A stretch of DNA of 64,000 bases from Octadecabacter arcticus 238. GTDB lineage: Bacteria; Pseudomonadota; Alphaproteobacteria; Rhodobacterales; Rhodobacteraceae. Within the stretch, counting starts at the first letter, position 1. Each line of letters begins with the position of its first letter. Under the pieces are notes generated by a model. It was not told where the DNA came from, ran no database searches, and saw only the letters and a program-made list of their open reading frames with translations. The stretch covers positions 4,401,501 to 4,465,500 of the forward strand of contig NC_020908.1 of the NCBI RefSeq assembly GCF_000155735.2, in the 5' to 3' direction. The position numbers were made by a program, and so were the translations under genes. Shown here in pieces: positions 8,899-16,835 of this stretch.

Positions 8899-10382
8899 GC
8901 TGATTGCCCCCGCATCAAGGACATGTAACTGGCTGCAGATGTTGTGCCGACATTGGCCTTGGGCAGATAGGGATAGACATCCAGATCCAGCTTGGGTGGC
9001 CGCTGCTCGACTTGGCAAAGCACAAGATGTTTGACGGCATCAAAGCCAATTGCGCCCATGCGCAGCGCGTTTTTGATGGCGATGTGCAGGTCCCCCATCT
9101 CGAAGGTCTCCAGCAGCCGCAAGACCTGTACATACTCACGCCGCCCCGCCTTGATCATTCGGGCTTCCATCAAGCGGCGCAGGGTCGCAAATTCGTCCGG
9201 CAAGTCCCAGCCCGCCAAAGGGGCGGCTTGATCCAATGCGCCCGCCTTCTGCTCCAGCAGGGGCAAGTAGTGGATCGGGTCAAAGACCATGTCTTCGCGG
9301 TCCCAGCACCTTGGGTGGCGGGAAATGACGTCGCCACCACAGCCAATCACAACCTGATCGACATAGCCGCGTAGCCAGACGTCACGATGGCTATAGGCAA
9401 CCGGAACGGAATAATCGTTGGTTTTATAGCGCACCAATGCTTGCGAGTTCACTTGGCCGCTGGCCTGATCACAGGCATCGAACGGAGATGCTGGCAGATC
9501 CATCATGGCCTCAAGATCGCGGGCCAAGCGTTGCCCGATGCTGTCGCTATGCCCGCGCAAGACATCGTTCTGGCGCTTGCGGCATTGCTCTTCCAGCCAA
9601 AGATTGAATGCCTCCCACGTGGCAAAATGAGGGATGGGCACCATGAAGTTGCGCCGGGCATATCCGACCAGACCCTCAACGGCGCCTTTATCGTTGCCCT
9701 TGCCCGGGCGACCATAACGATCCTGGATGAAGTAATGCGACAGAAACCCGCTGAACAGTTTGGTCCGCTTGCGTGAACCGTCTGGCAGGATCTTCGCAAC
9801 AAGGCACCGGTCGTTGTCGTAGAGAACCGACTGCGGCACCCGCCCGAAGAAGGCAAAGGCATGGACATGGCCATCAACCCAGGCCTCGGAGACCGCTGCA
9901 GGATAAGCACGCACAAAGCATGCGTCGCTGTAGGGCAGATCCAGTGCAAAGAAATGTGCCTTCTGCTCCACACCGCCGATCACGACCATCGCTTCGCCAA
10001 AATCCGCCTGAGCGTGGCCAGGCGCATGTGCCAGTGGGACAAACATCTCTCGATGGTGGCGGCCATGTTCCCGGACATAGTTCTTGACCGTGGTTTGCCC
10101 GCCTCGAAATTGATGCTCGTCCCGCAGACGTTCAAAAATGCGCTTGGCCGTGTGGCGTTGCTTACGGTTCCGGCTGAGATCGTCTTGCAGCCATTGATCA
10201 ATGAAGCCGGTAAAGCCATCAAGCTTGGGCCGCTTGATCTTCGCAGTTCGTTGATATCCGGGCGGAACCGAAAAGCTCATCATCTTCTTCACGCTCGCGC
10301 GCGATATCCCAAAATGAACGGCTGCTGCTCGTTCGCTCATGCCACCTCGACGTGCGAGGCGGACCTTTCTGTAAAGTTCCAC
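8895..10382 (-). CDS. istA: IS21 transposase IstA
   Basis: A 495-residue DDE transposase with an N-terminal helix-turn-helix (SERAAAVHFGISRASVKKMM). The integrase core starts near PGHAQADFGEA (first Asp), continues to VLYDNDRCLVAK (second Asp) and to KGAVEGLVGYARRNF (Glu). The C-terminal region is the Mu-transposase-like part with YSVP. It appears intact and is probably active with IstB. Confidence 0.93.
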   Translation of the reverse strand: MELYRKVRLARRGGMSERAAAVHFGISRASVKKMMSFSVPPGYQRTAKIKRPKLDGFTGFIDQWLQDDLSRNRKQRHTAKRIFERLRDEHQFRGGQTTVKNYVREHGRHHREMFVPLAHAPGHAQADFGEAMVVIGGVEQKAHFFALDLPYSDACFVRAYPAAVSEAWVDGHVHAFAFFGRVPQSVLYDNDRCLVAKILPDGSRKRTKLFSGFLSHYFIQDRYGRPGKGNDKGAVEGLVGYARRNFMVPIPHFATWEAFNLWLEEQCRKRQNDVLRGHSDSIGQRLARDLEAMMDLPASPFDACDQASGQVNSQALVRYKTNDYSVPVAYSHRDVWLRGYVDQVVIGCGGDVISRHPRCWDREDMVFDPIHYLPLLEQKAGALDQAAPLAGWDLPDEFATLRRLMEARMIKAGRREYVQVLRLLETFEMGDLHIAIKNALRMGAIGFDAVKHLVLCQVEQRPPKLDLDVYPYLPKANVGTTSAASYMSLMRGQSA

Positions 10383-10553
10383 GCTGAAAATACCCCCGCC
10401 CTCCCTGAAAACAGAAAAGACTAAAGTGGCAAAGTTTTACTTTGCCTGCAGCAAGATAATCCTGCCACTTCCGTGGCTCACTTTTGCACTGCCGTTCTCA
10501 AGCGTCACAGTCACTAGGACATATATACATCTAGCCATAGGCAGTGCGTTTAT

Positions 10554-10667
10554 GCAGGTCGCGCACATCGCCGCTGAACCGTTGCCGGTGGGTGTTCAGA
10601 ACTTACCTGCCCACGCTTTCGGGACCGGTATCAGGTCGAAACTGCACGCATTCACAAATCAGGGATT
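10554..10667 (+). repeat. Direct repeat, left copy, before the Sel1 cassette
   Basis: About 114 bp that recurs at 14738-14853 with strong similarity, including GCTTTCGGGACCGGTATCAG and CGCATTCACAAATCA blocks. The copies bracket the four-gene Sel1/lipoprotein cassette. No gene is evident between 10501 and 10857; translation here gives only short frames. Confidence 0.7.
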
Positions 10668-10857
10668 TTGAGAAATGAGGCTGCAATTGACAGAGGGTCA
10701 AAAGTGCTCTTTTTTAGCGAATATCTTGGCTGCTGCACAGTGAAAATTAGCAACTTTTATTGTTGTAACTAAGTGGCCACCAAGTTTTGATTACCTGATT
10801 GACCTCACTGGCCATCCTAATACCGTCCATATAATACTTAGAGGGGTTAGCCGAACC

Positions 10858-11562
10858 ATGATTAAACTACTTAAAACCGCAGCATTTTTGCTTTGCACGG
10901 CAGTCGCTACCCCCGCCATGGCGCAGGATTTTGACAAGGGTTTGGTTGCATACGAAGCGGGTGACTACGAAACGGCACTGCAAGAATGGCTGCCGCTGGC
11001 AGAGCAGGGTGATGCCAAAGCGCAGACCCAACTCGGCGACATGTACTTCATCGGCGACGGTATGATTCAGGATAATTCTGAGGCTGCGAACTGGTACAGG
11101 CTGGCAGCTGAACAGGGTCATGCCAACGCGCAGGCCTACCTCGGCTACATGTACTTCAGCGGCACCGGTGTGACGCAGGATTATGCTGAGGCGGCGAACT
11201 GGTACAGGCTGGCAGCAGAGCAGGGAATTGCCCCAGCGCAGACCCACCTCGGCAACATGTATAGCAACGGTGACGGTGTGATTAAGGATAATGCTGAGGC
11301 GGTGGACTGGTACCGCAATGCAGCAGAGCAGGGAAATGCTAACGCGCAATTCAATCTCAGCGTCATGTACTTGAGCGGCAGTGGTGTGATTCAGGACGAC
11401 GTTATTTCACACATGTGGATGAACATCAGTGGTGCAAACGGGTTTGCCAGAGCCCCAGAGCACCGTGGTCAACTTGAACAATTTATGACTCGCGAACAGA
11501 TAGCCGAAGCACAGTCACTCGCGCGGCGCTGCATGGAGTCAGAATATCAGGATTGCGGTTAA
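10858..11562 (+). CDS. Secreted Sel1-repeat protein, copy 1
   Basis: The signal peptide MIKLLKTAAFLLCTAVATPAMAQ is followed by an amphipathic stretch and about five Sel1-like (TPR-type) repeats of 36 residues with the pattern AQ..LG.MY..G.GV.QD..EA..WYRLAAEQG. The C-terminal module MTREQIAEAQSLARRCMESEYQDCG is shared with copies 2 and 3. Such proteins are periplasmic scaffolds for protein-protein contacts. The start has GAGGGG upstream. A hairpin terminator follows. This copy is less repetitive than copy 2 and looks intact. Confidence 0.88.
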   Translation: MIKLLKTAAFLLCTAVATPAMAQDFDKGLVAYEAGDYETALQEWLPLAEQGDAKAQTQLGDMYFIGDGMIQDNSEAANWYRLAAEQGHANAQAYLGYMYFSGTGVTQDYAEAANWYRLAAEQGIAPAQTHLGNMYSNGDGVIKDNAEAVDWYRNAAEQGNANAQFNLSVMYLSGSGVIQDDVISHMWMNISGANGFARAPEHRGQLEQFMTREQIAEAQSLARRCMESEYQDCG

Positions 11563-11828
11563 GGCGTTGGTGCGGCCCGTTCAATGACCTGCCCATCGAA
11601 GGGCAGGTTTACGGTTATGCCTTTGAGGCCGAGCGTAAAAAAACTGCGTTGCGGCAGAGCCACCTTGATGACGTGCTTCGGATGCTGCCGCCACCTGAAA
11701 GCATTTGTGGTCCTGCAATGAGGAAAAAGCCACGCCGCTGGTTGCCTTGGAACACAGGTAAATAACCATCCATTTGAATTGCGAACATGAGGTTAGACGA
11801 ACAATGATTAAGCTACTTAGAACCGCCG
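11491..11828 (+). repeat. 338-bp duplicated block, first copy (3' end of sel1 copy 1 to 5' end of copy 2)
   Basis: This block and 13409-13746 (offset 1918 bp) are almost identical. I count only two differences before the last 20 bp, at the positions equivalent to 11631 and 11705. It covers the shared C-terminal codons, the terminator, the intergenic region and the start of the next gene. It also holds a preserved 70-codon open frame (11553-11765) that I do not call as a gene, because identity of the copies explains its survival. Confidence 0.85.
11588..11610 (+). terminator. Terminator after sel1 copy 1
   Basis: Arms CCTGCCC (11588-11594) and GGGCAGG (11601-11607) enclose a 6-nt loop and are followed by TTT. 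It lies 26 bp after the stop. The T-run is short, so strength is uncertain. Confidence 0.6.
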
Positions 11829-13480
11829 CCTTTTTGCTTTGTATGGTAGTCGCTACCCCCCCCATGGCGCAGGATTTTGACAAGGGTCTTGCTGCGTACG
11901 ACGCGGGTGACTTTGTGACTGCCCTAAAGGAATGGAGACCGCTGGCTGAACAGGGTGATGTTGATGCCCAATACAATTTTGGTCGTTTGTTTGACAATGG
12001 CGAAGGCGTTCTTCTGGATGATGAAGAAGCTGTGAGATGGTTCCGACTAGCTGCTGAACAGGGTCATGCAAGGGCCCAAAACACTCTTGGTGTGATGTAC
12101 GACTATGGCGAAGGCGTTATCCAGGATGATGCAAAAGCTATAAGATGGTATCGACTGGCTGCTGAACAAGGTGATGCAAGGGCCCAAAGCAATCTTGGTG
12201 GGAGTTACAACAACGGCAACGGTGTGGTTCAGGATTATGCCGTAGCGGCGAACTGGTACCGTCTGGCTGCTGAACAGGGTCATGCCAACGCGCAGACCAA
12301 TCTCGGCTTCATGTACGACAATGGCAACGGCGTGATGCAGGATTATTCTGAGGCCGCGAACTGGTACCGTCTGGCAGCTGAACAGGGGGAGGCCAACGCG
12401 CAGACCAATCTTGGCAACATGTACAACAACGGCAACGGTGTGGTTCAGGATTATGCTGAAGCGGCGAAATGGTACCGTCTGGCTGCTGAACAGGGTCATG
12501 CCAACGCGCAGACCAATCTCGGCTTCATGTACGACAATGGCAACGGCGTGATGCAGGATTATTCTGAGGCCGCGAACTGGTACCGTCTGGCAGCTGAACA
12601 GGGGGAGGCCAACGCGCAGACCAATCTTGGCAACATGTACAACAACGGCAACGGTGTGGTTCAGGATTATGCTGAAGCGGCGAAATGGTACCGTCTGGCA
12701 GCTGAACAGGGGGAGGCCAACGCGCAGACCAATCTCGGCTTCATGTACGACAATGGCAACGGCGTGATGCAGGATTATTCTGAGGCCGCGAACTGGTACC
12801 GTCTGGCAGCTGAACAGGGGGAGGCCAACGCGCAGACCAATCTTGGCAACATGTACAACAACGGCAACGGTGTGGTTCAGGATTATGCTGAAGCGGCGAA
12901 ATGGTACCGTCTGGCTGCTGAACAGGGTCATGCCAACGCGCAGACCAATCTCGGCTTCATGTACGACAATGGCAACGGCGTGATGCAGGATTATTCTGAG
13001 GCCGCGAACTGGTACCGTCTGGCAGCTGAACAGGGGGAGGCCAACGCGCAGACCAATCTTGGCAACATGTACAACAACGGCAACGGTGTGGTTCAGGATT
13101 ATGCTGAAGCGGCGAAATGGTACCGTCTGGCAGCTGAACAGGGGGAGGCCAACGCGCAGACCAATCTTGGCAACATGTACAACAACGGCAACGGTGTGGT
13201 TCAGGATTATGCTGAGGCGGCGAACTGGTAACGTCTGGCAGCTGAACAGGGTCATGCCAACGCGCAATTCAGACTCAGTGCCATGTACTTCACCGGTAAC
13301 GGTGTGATTCAGGACGACGTTATGGTACACATGTGGATAAACATCAGTGGTGCAAACGGGTATGCCGGCGCCTCAGAGTTCCGCAGTATGGTTGAAAGTT
13401 ACATGACGCGCGAACAGATAGCCGAAGCACAGTCACTCGCGCGGCGCTGCATGGAGTCAGAATATCAGGATTGCGGTTAA
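11804..13480 (+). pseudogene. Sel1-repeat protein, copy 2, amplified and interrupted by TAA
   Basis: The signal peptide begins MIKLLRTAAFLLCMVV. About 13 Sel1 repeats follow, of which eight form four near-identical 72-residue double units. The frame is stopped by TAA at 13229-13231, where every sister repeat has TAC (AANWY). It then continues in the same frame through the common C-terminal module to TAA 13480. A truncated 475-residue product lacking the C-terminal module could still be secreted, so loss of function is not certain. The start 11804 overlaps a six-codon leader frame (MRLDEQ) by ATGA. Confidence 0.8.
12278..13141 (+). repeat. Four tandem 216-bp coding repeats in sel1 copy 2
   Basis: Each 216-bp unit encodes two Sel1 repeats: one with GFMYDNGNGVMQDYSEAANW and one with GNMYNNGNGVVQDYAEAAKW. 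The copies are almost identical at the nucleotide level, including silent positions; they differ mainly at a GHANAQ/GEANAQ switch (ggtcat versus ggggag). This indicates very recent unequal recombination or slippage. A fifth, partial unit carrying the stop codon follows. Confidence 0.9.
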
Positions 13481-13746
13481 GGCGTTGGTGCGGCCCGTTC
13501 AATGACCTGCCCATCGAAGGGCAGGTTTACGGTTATGCCTTTGAGGCCAAGCGTAAAAAAACTGCGTTGCGGCAGAGCCACCTTGATGACGTGCTTCGGA
13601 TGCTGCCGCCACCTGAAAGCATTGGTGGTCCTGCAATGAGGAAAAAGCCACGCCGCTGGTTGCCTTGGAACACAGGTAAATAACCATCCATTTGAATTGC
13701 GAACATGAGGTTAGACGAACAATGATTAAGCTACTTAGAGCCGTCG
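13409..13746 (+). repeat. 338-bp duplicated block, second copy
   Basis: Partner of 11491-11828. It joins the 3' end of sel1 copy 2 to the start of copy 3 and carries the same terminator hairpin and intergenic sequence. Confidence 0.85.
13506..13528 (+). terminator. Terminator after sel1 copy 2
   Basis: Same hairpin as at 11588-11610, duplicated with the block: CCTGCCC/GGGCAGG arms followed by TTT. Confidence 0.6.
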
Positions 13747-14318
13747 CATTTTTGCTTTGTACAGCAGTCGCTGCCCCCACCATGGCGCAAGATTATACCG
13801 AGGGACGGGAAGCATACCAAGCGGGTGATTATGAAACGGCACTGCAGGTTTTTTGGCCACTTGCTGAACAGGGTCATGCCCGCGCGCAGGTCCATCTCGG
13901 CCACTTGTACAAGAACGGCAACAGTGTGATTCAGAGTCATGCTGAGGCGGCGAAATGGTACCGGCTGGCTGCTGAACAGGGAGATGCCTTCGCGCAGACC
14001 CACCTCGGGCACTTATACAATAACCCCAACAGTGTGATTCGGGACGATGATGAGGCGGCGAAATGGCACCGTCTGGCTGCTGAACAGGGGAGTGCCTTTT
14101 CGCAGAACAATCTTGGCTACTTGTACGAACGCGGCAACGGTGTGATTCAGGACTTTGGTAGCGCCCATATGTGGTTCAACATCAGTAGTGCGAACGGGGA
14201 TTCACGCGGCTCACGTAATCGTGGTGAGATTGAAGAACGCATGACCCGTGAACAGATAGTCGAAGCACAGTTACTCGCGCAGCGCTGCATGGCGTCAAAC
14301 TATCAGGATTGCGGGTAA
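13722..14318 (+). CDS. Secreted Sel1-repeat protein, copy 3
   Basis: Signal peptide MIKLLRAVAFLLCTAVAAPTMAQ, then about four Sel1 repeats (LYKNGNSVIQ, LYNNPNSVIR, LYERGNGVIQ) and the common C-terminal module ending RCMASNYQDCG. The repeats are more diverged from each other than in copy 2. The 198-residue frame is intact. The same leader arrangement precedes it (overlapping mini-frame MRLDEQ). Likely periplasmic; partner unknown. Confidence 0.87.
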   Translation: MIKLLRAVAFLLCTAVAAPTMAQDYTEGREAYQAGDYETALQVFWPLAEQGHARAQVHLGHLYKNGNSVIQSHAEAAKWYRLAAEQGDAFAQTHLGHLYNNPNSVIRDDDEAAKWHRLAAEQGSAFSQNNLGYLYERGNGVIQDFGSAHMWFNISSANGDSRGSRNRGEIEERMTREQIVEAQLLAQRCMASNYQDCG

Positions 14319-14402
14319 GGCAGCCAAGCCTCGCAGCTGGTGGCTTTGGAGTTCCTGTGAATAGCCACCCTTTTGAAATGCGAACATGAGGTTCGACGAA
14401 CC

Positions 14403-14714
14403 ATGATTAAAATTATAGCAAAATCAATCATAGCGCTTGCTGCCACGGCAATTTTGGCAAGCTGTGATGGTAGGGAGCTAGGCAATCAGAGTGCCTACCT
14501 TGTTCTTGAAGACGCACAAGGCGAGCGCAGGGAATTCCAGCTGATGGAAAATGTATCCCTAAAAACCTGCGCCATGGTCATAGAATATGAGGTCACCGAG
14601 ACCGCCCAACATGGCTATTCGTTTTGGGTCAATTCTGACGGATATGGCGTTGGGAAAGATGGGGCAGATGTAATCAGATACGCTATCGTCGGGACGGTTT
14701 GTCGGAGTAGTTAA
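14403..14714 (+). CDS. Small lipoprotein (103 aa)
   Basis: Starts at ATG 14403. A hydrophobic signal ends in the lipobox LASC, so the mature protein begins with a lipidated Cys. The mature part (DGRELGNQSAYLVLEDAQG) is beta-rich by appearance and has two more Cys. The upstream leader matches that of the sel1 genes, with a mini-frame MRFDEP overlapping by ATGA, so it belongs to the same expression family. I do not recognise a domain. Confidence 0.72.
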   Translation: MIKIIAKSIIALAATAILASCDGRELGNQSAYLVLEDAQGERREFQLMENVSLKTCAMVIEYEVTETAQHGYSFWVNSDGYGVGKDGADVIRYAIVGTVCRSS

Positions 14715-14737
14715 TTTATCCAACTTGTGGCAATAAG

Positions 14738-14853
14738 CAGGTCGCGAACATTGACGATTAGCAGATGCAGGGGGGGGTGTTCAAAACTTACCCGCACTAG
14801 CTTTCGGGACCGGTATCAGGTCGAAACGGCACGCATTCACAAATCAAGGCATT
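14738..14853 (+). repeat. Direct repeat, right copy, after the Sel1 cassette
   Basis: Partner of 10554-10667, same orientation, after the lipoprotein gene. The rest of 14715-15101 holds G-runs but no gene I can support. Confidence 0.7.
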
Positions 14854-15101
14854 CGGAGCATCAATGCGATGAGATGAACGGACAAACCTCAACTTGGCGA
14901 ATTTTTAGTTTTAGGTGACAGGGGGGGGTGGTTCTATCTTTTGGTCGAGCAGTTCCAAACCGCACGCCTTAGATATTTCTTCGCGGGGTCAGTTCAACGA
15001 AGAAAAGTTCTAAGCGTCGAAGCTAAGGGGGGCTCAAAGGGGGATTAAGTTAGATGGTGAGCCGCTAATGCCCTGAAAAATATTAATAAATTGTGGTTGA
15101 G

Positions 15102-15177
15102 TGGTGCCGCTGATAGGACTCGAACCTACTACCCCATCATTACGAATGATGTGCTCTACCAGATGAGCTACAGCGGC
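15102..15177 (-). tRNA. tRNA-Thr (anticodon CGT)
   Basis: On the minus strand the acceptor is GCCGCTG/CAGCGGC, the D arm GCTC...GAGC and the anticodon stem CATCA/TGATG with loop TTCGTAA, giving anticodon CGT. The T arm is TAGG-TTCGAGT-CCTA, with an encoded CCA. Complete. Confidence 0.95.
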
Positions 15178-15263
15178 TTACAGACCCTACTATGGCCCTA
15201 CTAATTATTCACGTGTGCCTCGAACTCATTGGTTTTTCAAGTCATTCTCGCGGCGACCCGCTA

Positions 15264-15302
15264 ATTACGAATGATGTGCTCTACCAGATGAGCTAGAGCG
15301 GC
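15264..15302 (-). other. Duplicated 5' half of the tRNA-Thr gene
   Basis: This 39-bp block is identical to 15139-15177 except for one base, covering the acceptor 5' strand, D arm and anticodon loop. The sequence diverges right after the anticodon loop. It lies 87 bp upstream of the real tRNA and cannot make a tRNA. It may be a remnant of an integration or recombination event. Confidence 0.8.
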
Positions 15303-15344
15303 CACGGAGCAGTGTTTAGCACTGCAACATCTATTCGAAAAGTG

Positions 15345-16817
15345 CTATTTTATGTCATCGGTACTCGACACAATTGCACCATCATCCTCGACGATCTCTG
15401 CTTCCACGATCTCAACGTCCAGGGTGTCCGACGGGGATTCAACTTGCCCAACGATCAGCGGTAACATTTCAACACCTGCCGGCATCGCCACTTCGCCTTT
15501 TGGCGGTTCGCGCCAAGCCAGGGTATCAAAGCCGGAACAATTGACGCAGATCGGCGCCCAGACTGGATGGATATGTTGACAATTGTCGCAAATCCACTGT
15601 GGGCCGCGCGTGGCAGTGAGCGCTTTGGCGAGCCAACCACGCACAACCGCATCCGCCGATCCTTCACCGCGTTCAATTGCTGCCATGATTGTAAGACTGC
15701 GTGCCGTTGGGTCTTTTGCAACCAATTCCGTGATTGCACGGCGCGCTTCGGGGAAATCTTCCGCAGCAATGTTTAATTCTGCCAAGAGCATTCGTGTCTC
15801 AGGATGATTGGGATGCACCTTCGTCAAAGTACTGAAACGTTTGACACGTGCGGCGGGATCTTCATCCGGCGCAATCGCCGCAAATGCTGATGCAAGATCG
15901 GGGTGCGGCGCAACATCCCATGCCTTCTTGATAACCCGCGTTGCAGCGCGACTAGAATTCTTTGCAACGTGGGCTTGCGCTGCCATGACAGCTGCAGGCA
16001 CCAGATCAGGGGACATGCGATTGGCCTCGATTGCCGCTTCCTGCGCCTCAAGCGTTGCACCCTCGGCGAACACGTCCTTTGCCTCAGATAGCGCCAAAAC
16101 TGCATCGCGGCGGCGATGAACATTGCGCGGCAACTGTCCAGTCTTCAGCTTGGCGGTCAATGTTTCACGCGCGCCCTTCCAGTCAGATTTCTCAGCCTGA
16201 AGGCGCAACAATGTATCCTGTGTTTCAACGTGCTTTGGCTTAATCGCGAACGCTTTTTGTGCCAGCAGCAGTGCCGTGTCAGTGTCGCCGTCTTGCAGCT
16301 TTTGCTTCATGATTCCACGCACACCGACGAAACGGGTTTTGTCGTCTTCCAGCAATTTGCGATAGGTCAACTCCGCAGTCTTGCGGTCCCCTGCCAATTC
16401 AGCCGCTTGCGCGGTCAACAGGTTCGTCAATTCGGGACGTTCAAGGAATTTTTCAGCACGGTTCGCTTTTGCCATCGCCAGACGCCCTTCGCCTGACGCC
16501 AAAGCCATCATGCCCTCGGACAGTGCTTCATAACCTTTGCGCTCACGGTTGCGGGAAAAGTAGCGCGAAATCGCTGTCTCATCCCCGTTCAGGAACTTGA
16601 ACGTCGCGATCGCAAGGCCGATTAATTTGAAAACCAGCCAAATAGAAGCGACCAGAACAATCAGCCCAATCACCATTTCAATGACCGAAAAACTTGCAGC
16701 CTGTCCGCCGATATCAATCGTCGCACTCCCCTCCATTTCGAGCAACATTATAGCGCCGAACGTTGCGGCCATAACAGCAGCGACGAAAACCAAAATCTTT
16801 ACAAGGGACCAGAGCAT
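15345..16817 (-). CDS. hemY: HemY-like membrane TPR protein
   Basis: A 490-residue protein of the bacterial HemY (porphyrin-biosynthesis-associated) type. Two N-terminal membrane helices (VKILVFVAAVMAATFGAIMLL and VIEMVIGLIVLVASIWLVFKL) are followed by a long helical TPR-like region exposed to one side. Near residues 420-440 is a zinc-ribbon-like set CDNC...CVNC. It is downstream of the mitofilin-like gene and hemD in one minus-strand series, the usual alphaproteobacterial order. Its exact role in tetrapyrrole synthesis is not settled. Confidence 0.85.
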   Translation of the reverse strand: MLWSLVKILVFVAAVMAATFGAIMLLEMEGSATIDIGGQAASFSVIEMVIGLIVLVASIWLVFKLIGLAIATFKFLNGDETAISRYFSRNRERKGYEALSEGMMALASGEGRLAMAKANRAEKFLERPELTNLLTAQAAELAGDRKTAELTYRKLLEDDKTRFVGVRGIMKQKLQDGDTDTALLLAQKAFAIKPKHVETQDTLLRLQAEKSDWKGARETLTAKLKTGQLPRNVHRRRDAVLALSEAKDVFAEGATLEAQEAAIEANRMSPDLVPAAVMAAQAHVAKNSSRAATRVIKKAWDVAPHPDLASAFAAIAPDEDPAARVKRFSTLTKVHPNHPETRMLLAELNIAAEDFPEARRAITELVAKDPTARSLTIMAAIERGEGSADAVVRGWLAKALTATRGPQWICDNCQHIHPVWAPICVNCSGFDTLAWREPPKGEVAMPAGVEMLPLIVGQVESPSDTLDVEIVEAEIVEDDGAIVSSTDDIK

Positions 16818-16835
16818 TAGGGTGCAGCCTCAGTT

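Larger units (their letters stand above)
7962..10500 (-). mobile_element. IS21-family insertion sequence, complete
   Basis: The element carries istA and istB in the usual ATGA overlap, read on the minus strand. The ends match as imperfect inverted repeats beginning TG: the left end from 7962 and the reverse complement of the right end from 10500 share AACGGCAG, AAAAGTGAGCC and further inside a TTGCCACTTT block. No obvious target duplication is seen (GATCGAC left, AGCGTCAC right). Together with the missing 3' part of the interrupted gene, this suggests a deletion or recombination next to the element. Confidence 0.85.

Noticed and set aside
11553..11765. 70-codon frames after sel1 copies 1 and 2 (second copy 13471-13683)
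   Set aside because: They sit on the terminator hairpin, lack a ribosome site and are alike only because the block was duplicated.
12278..13141. Regular repeats that might be a CRISPR array
   Set aside because: The units are 216 bp, contiguous, in frame and encode Sel1 repeats; there are no spacers and no cas genes.
12047..13330. Long 427-codon open frame antisense to sel1 copy 2
   Set aside because: It is produced by the repeat composition of the sel1 gene, is itself repetitive in step with it and has no start signals.
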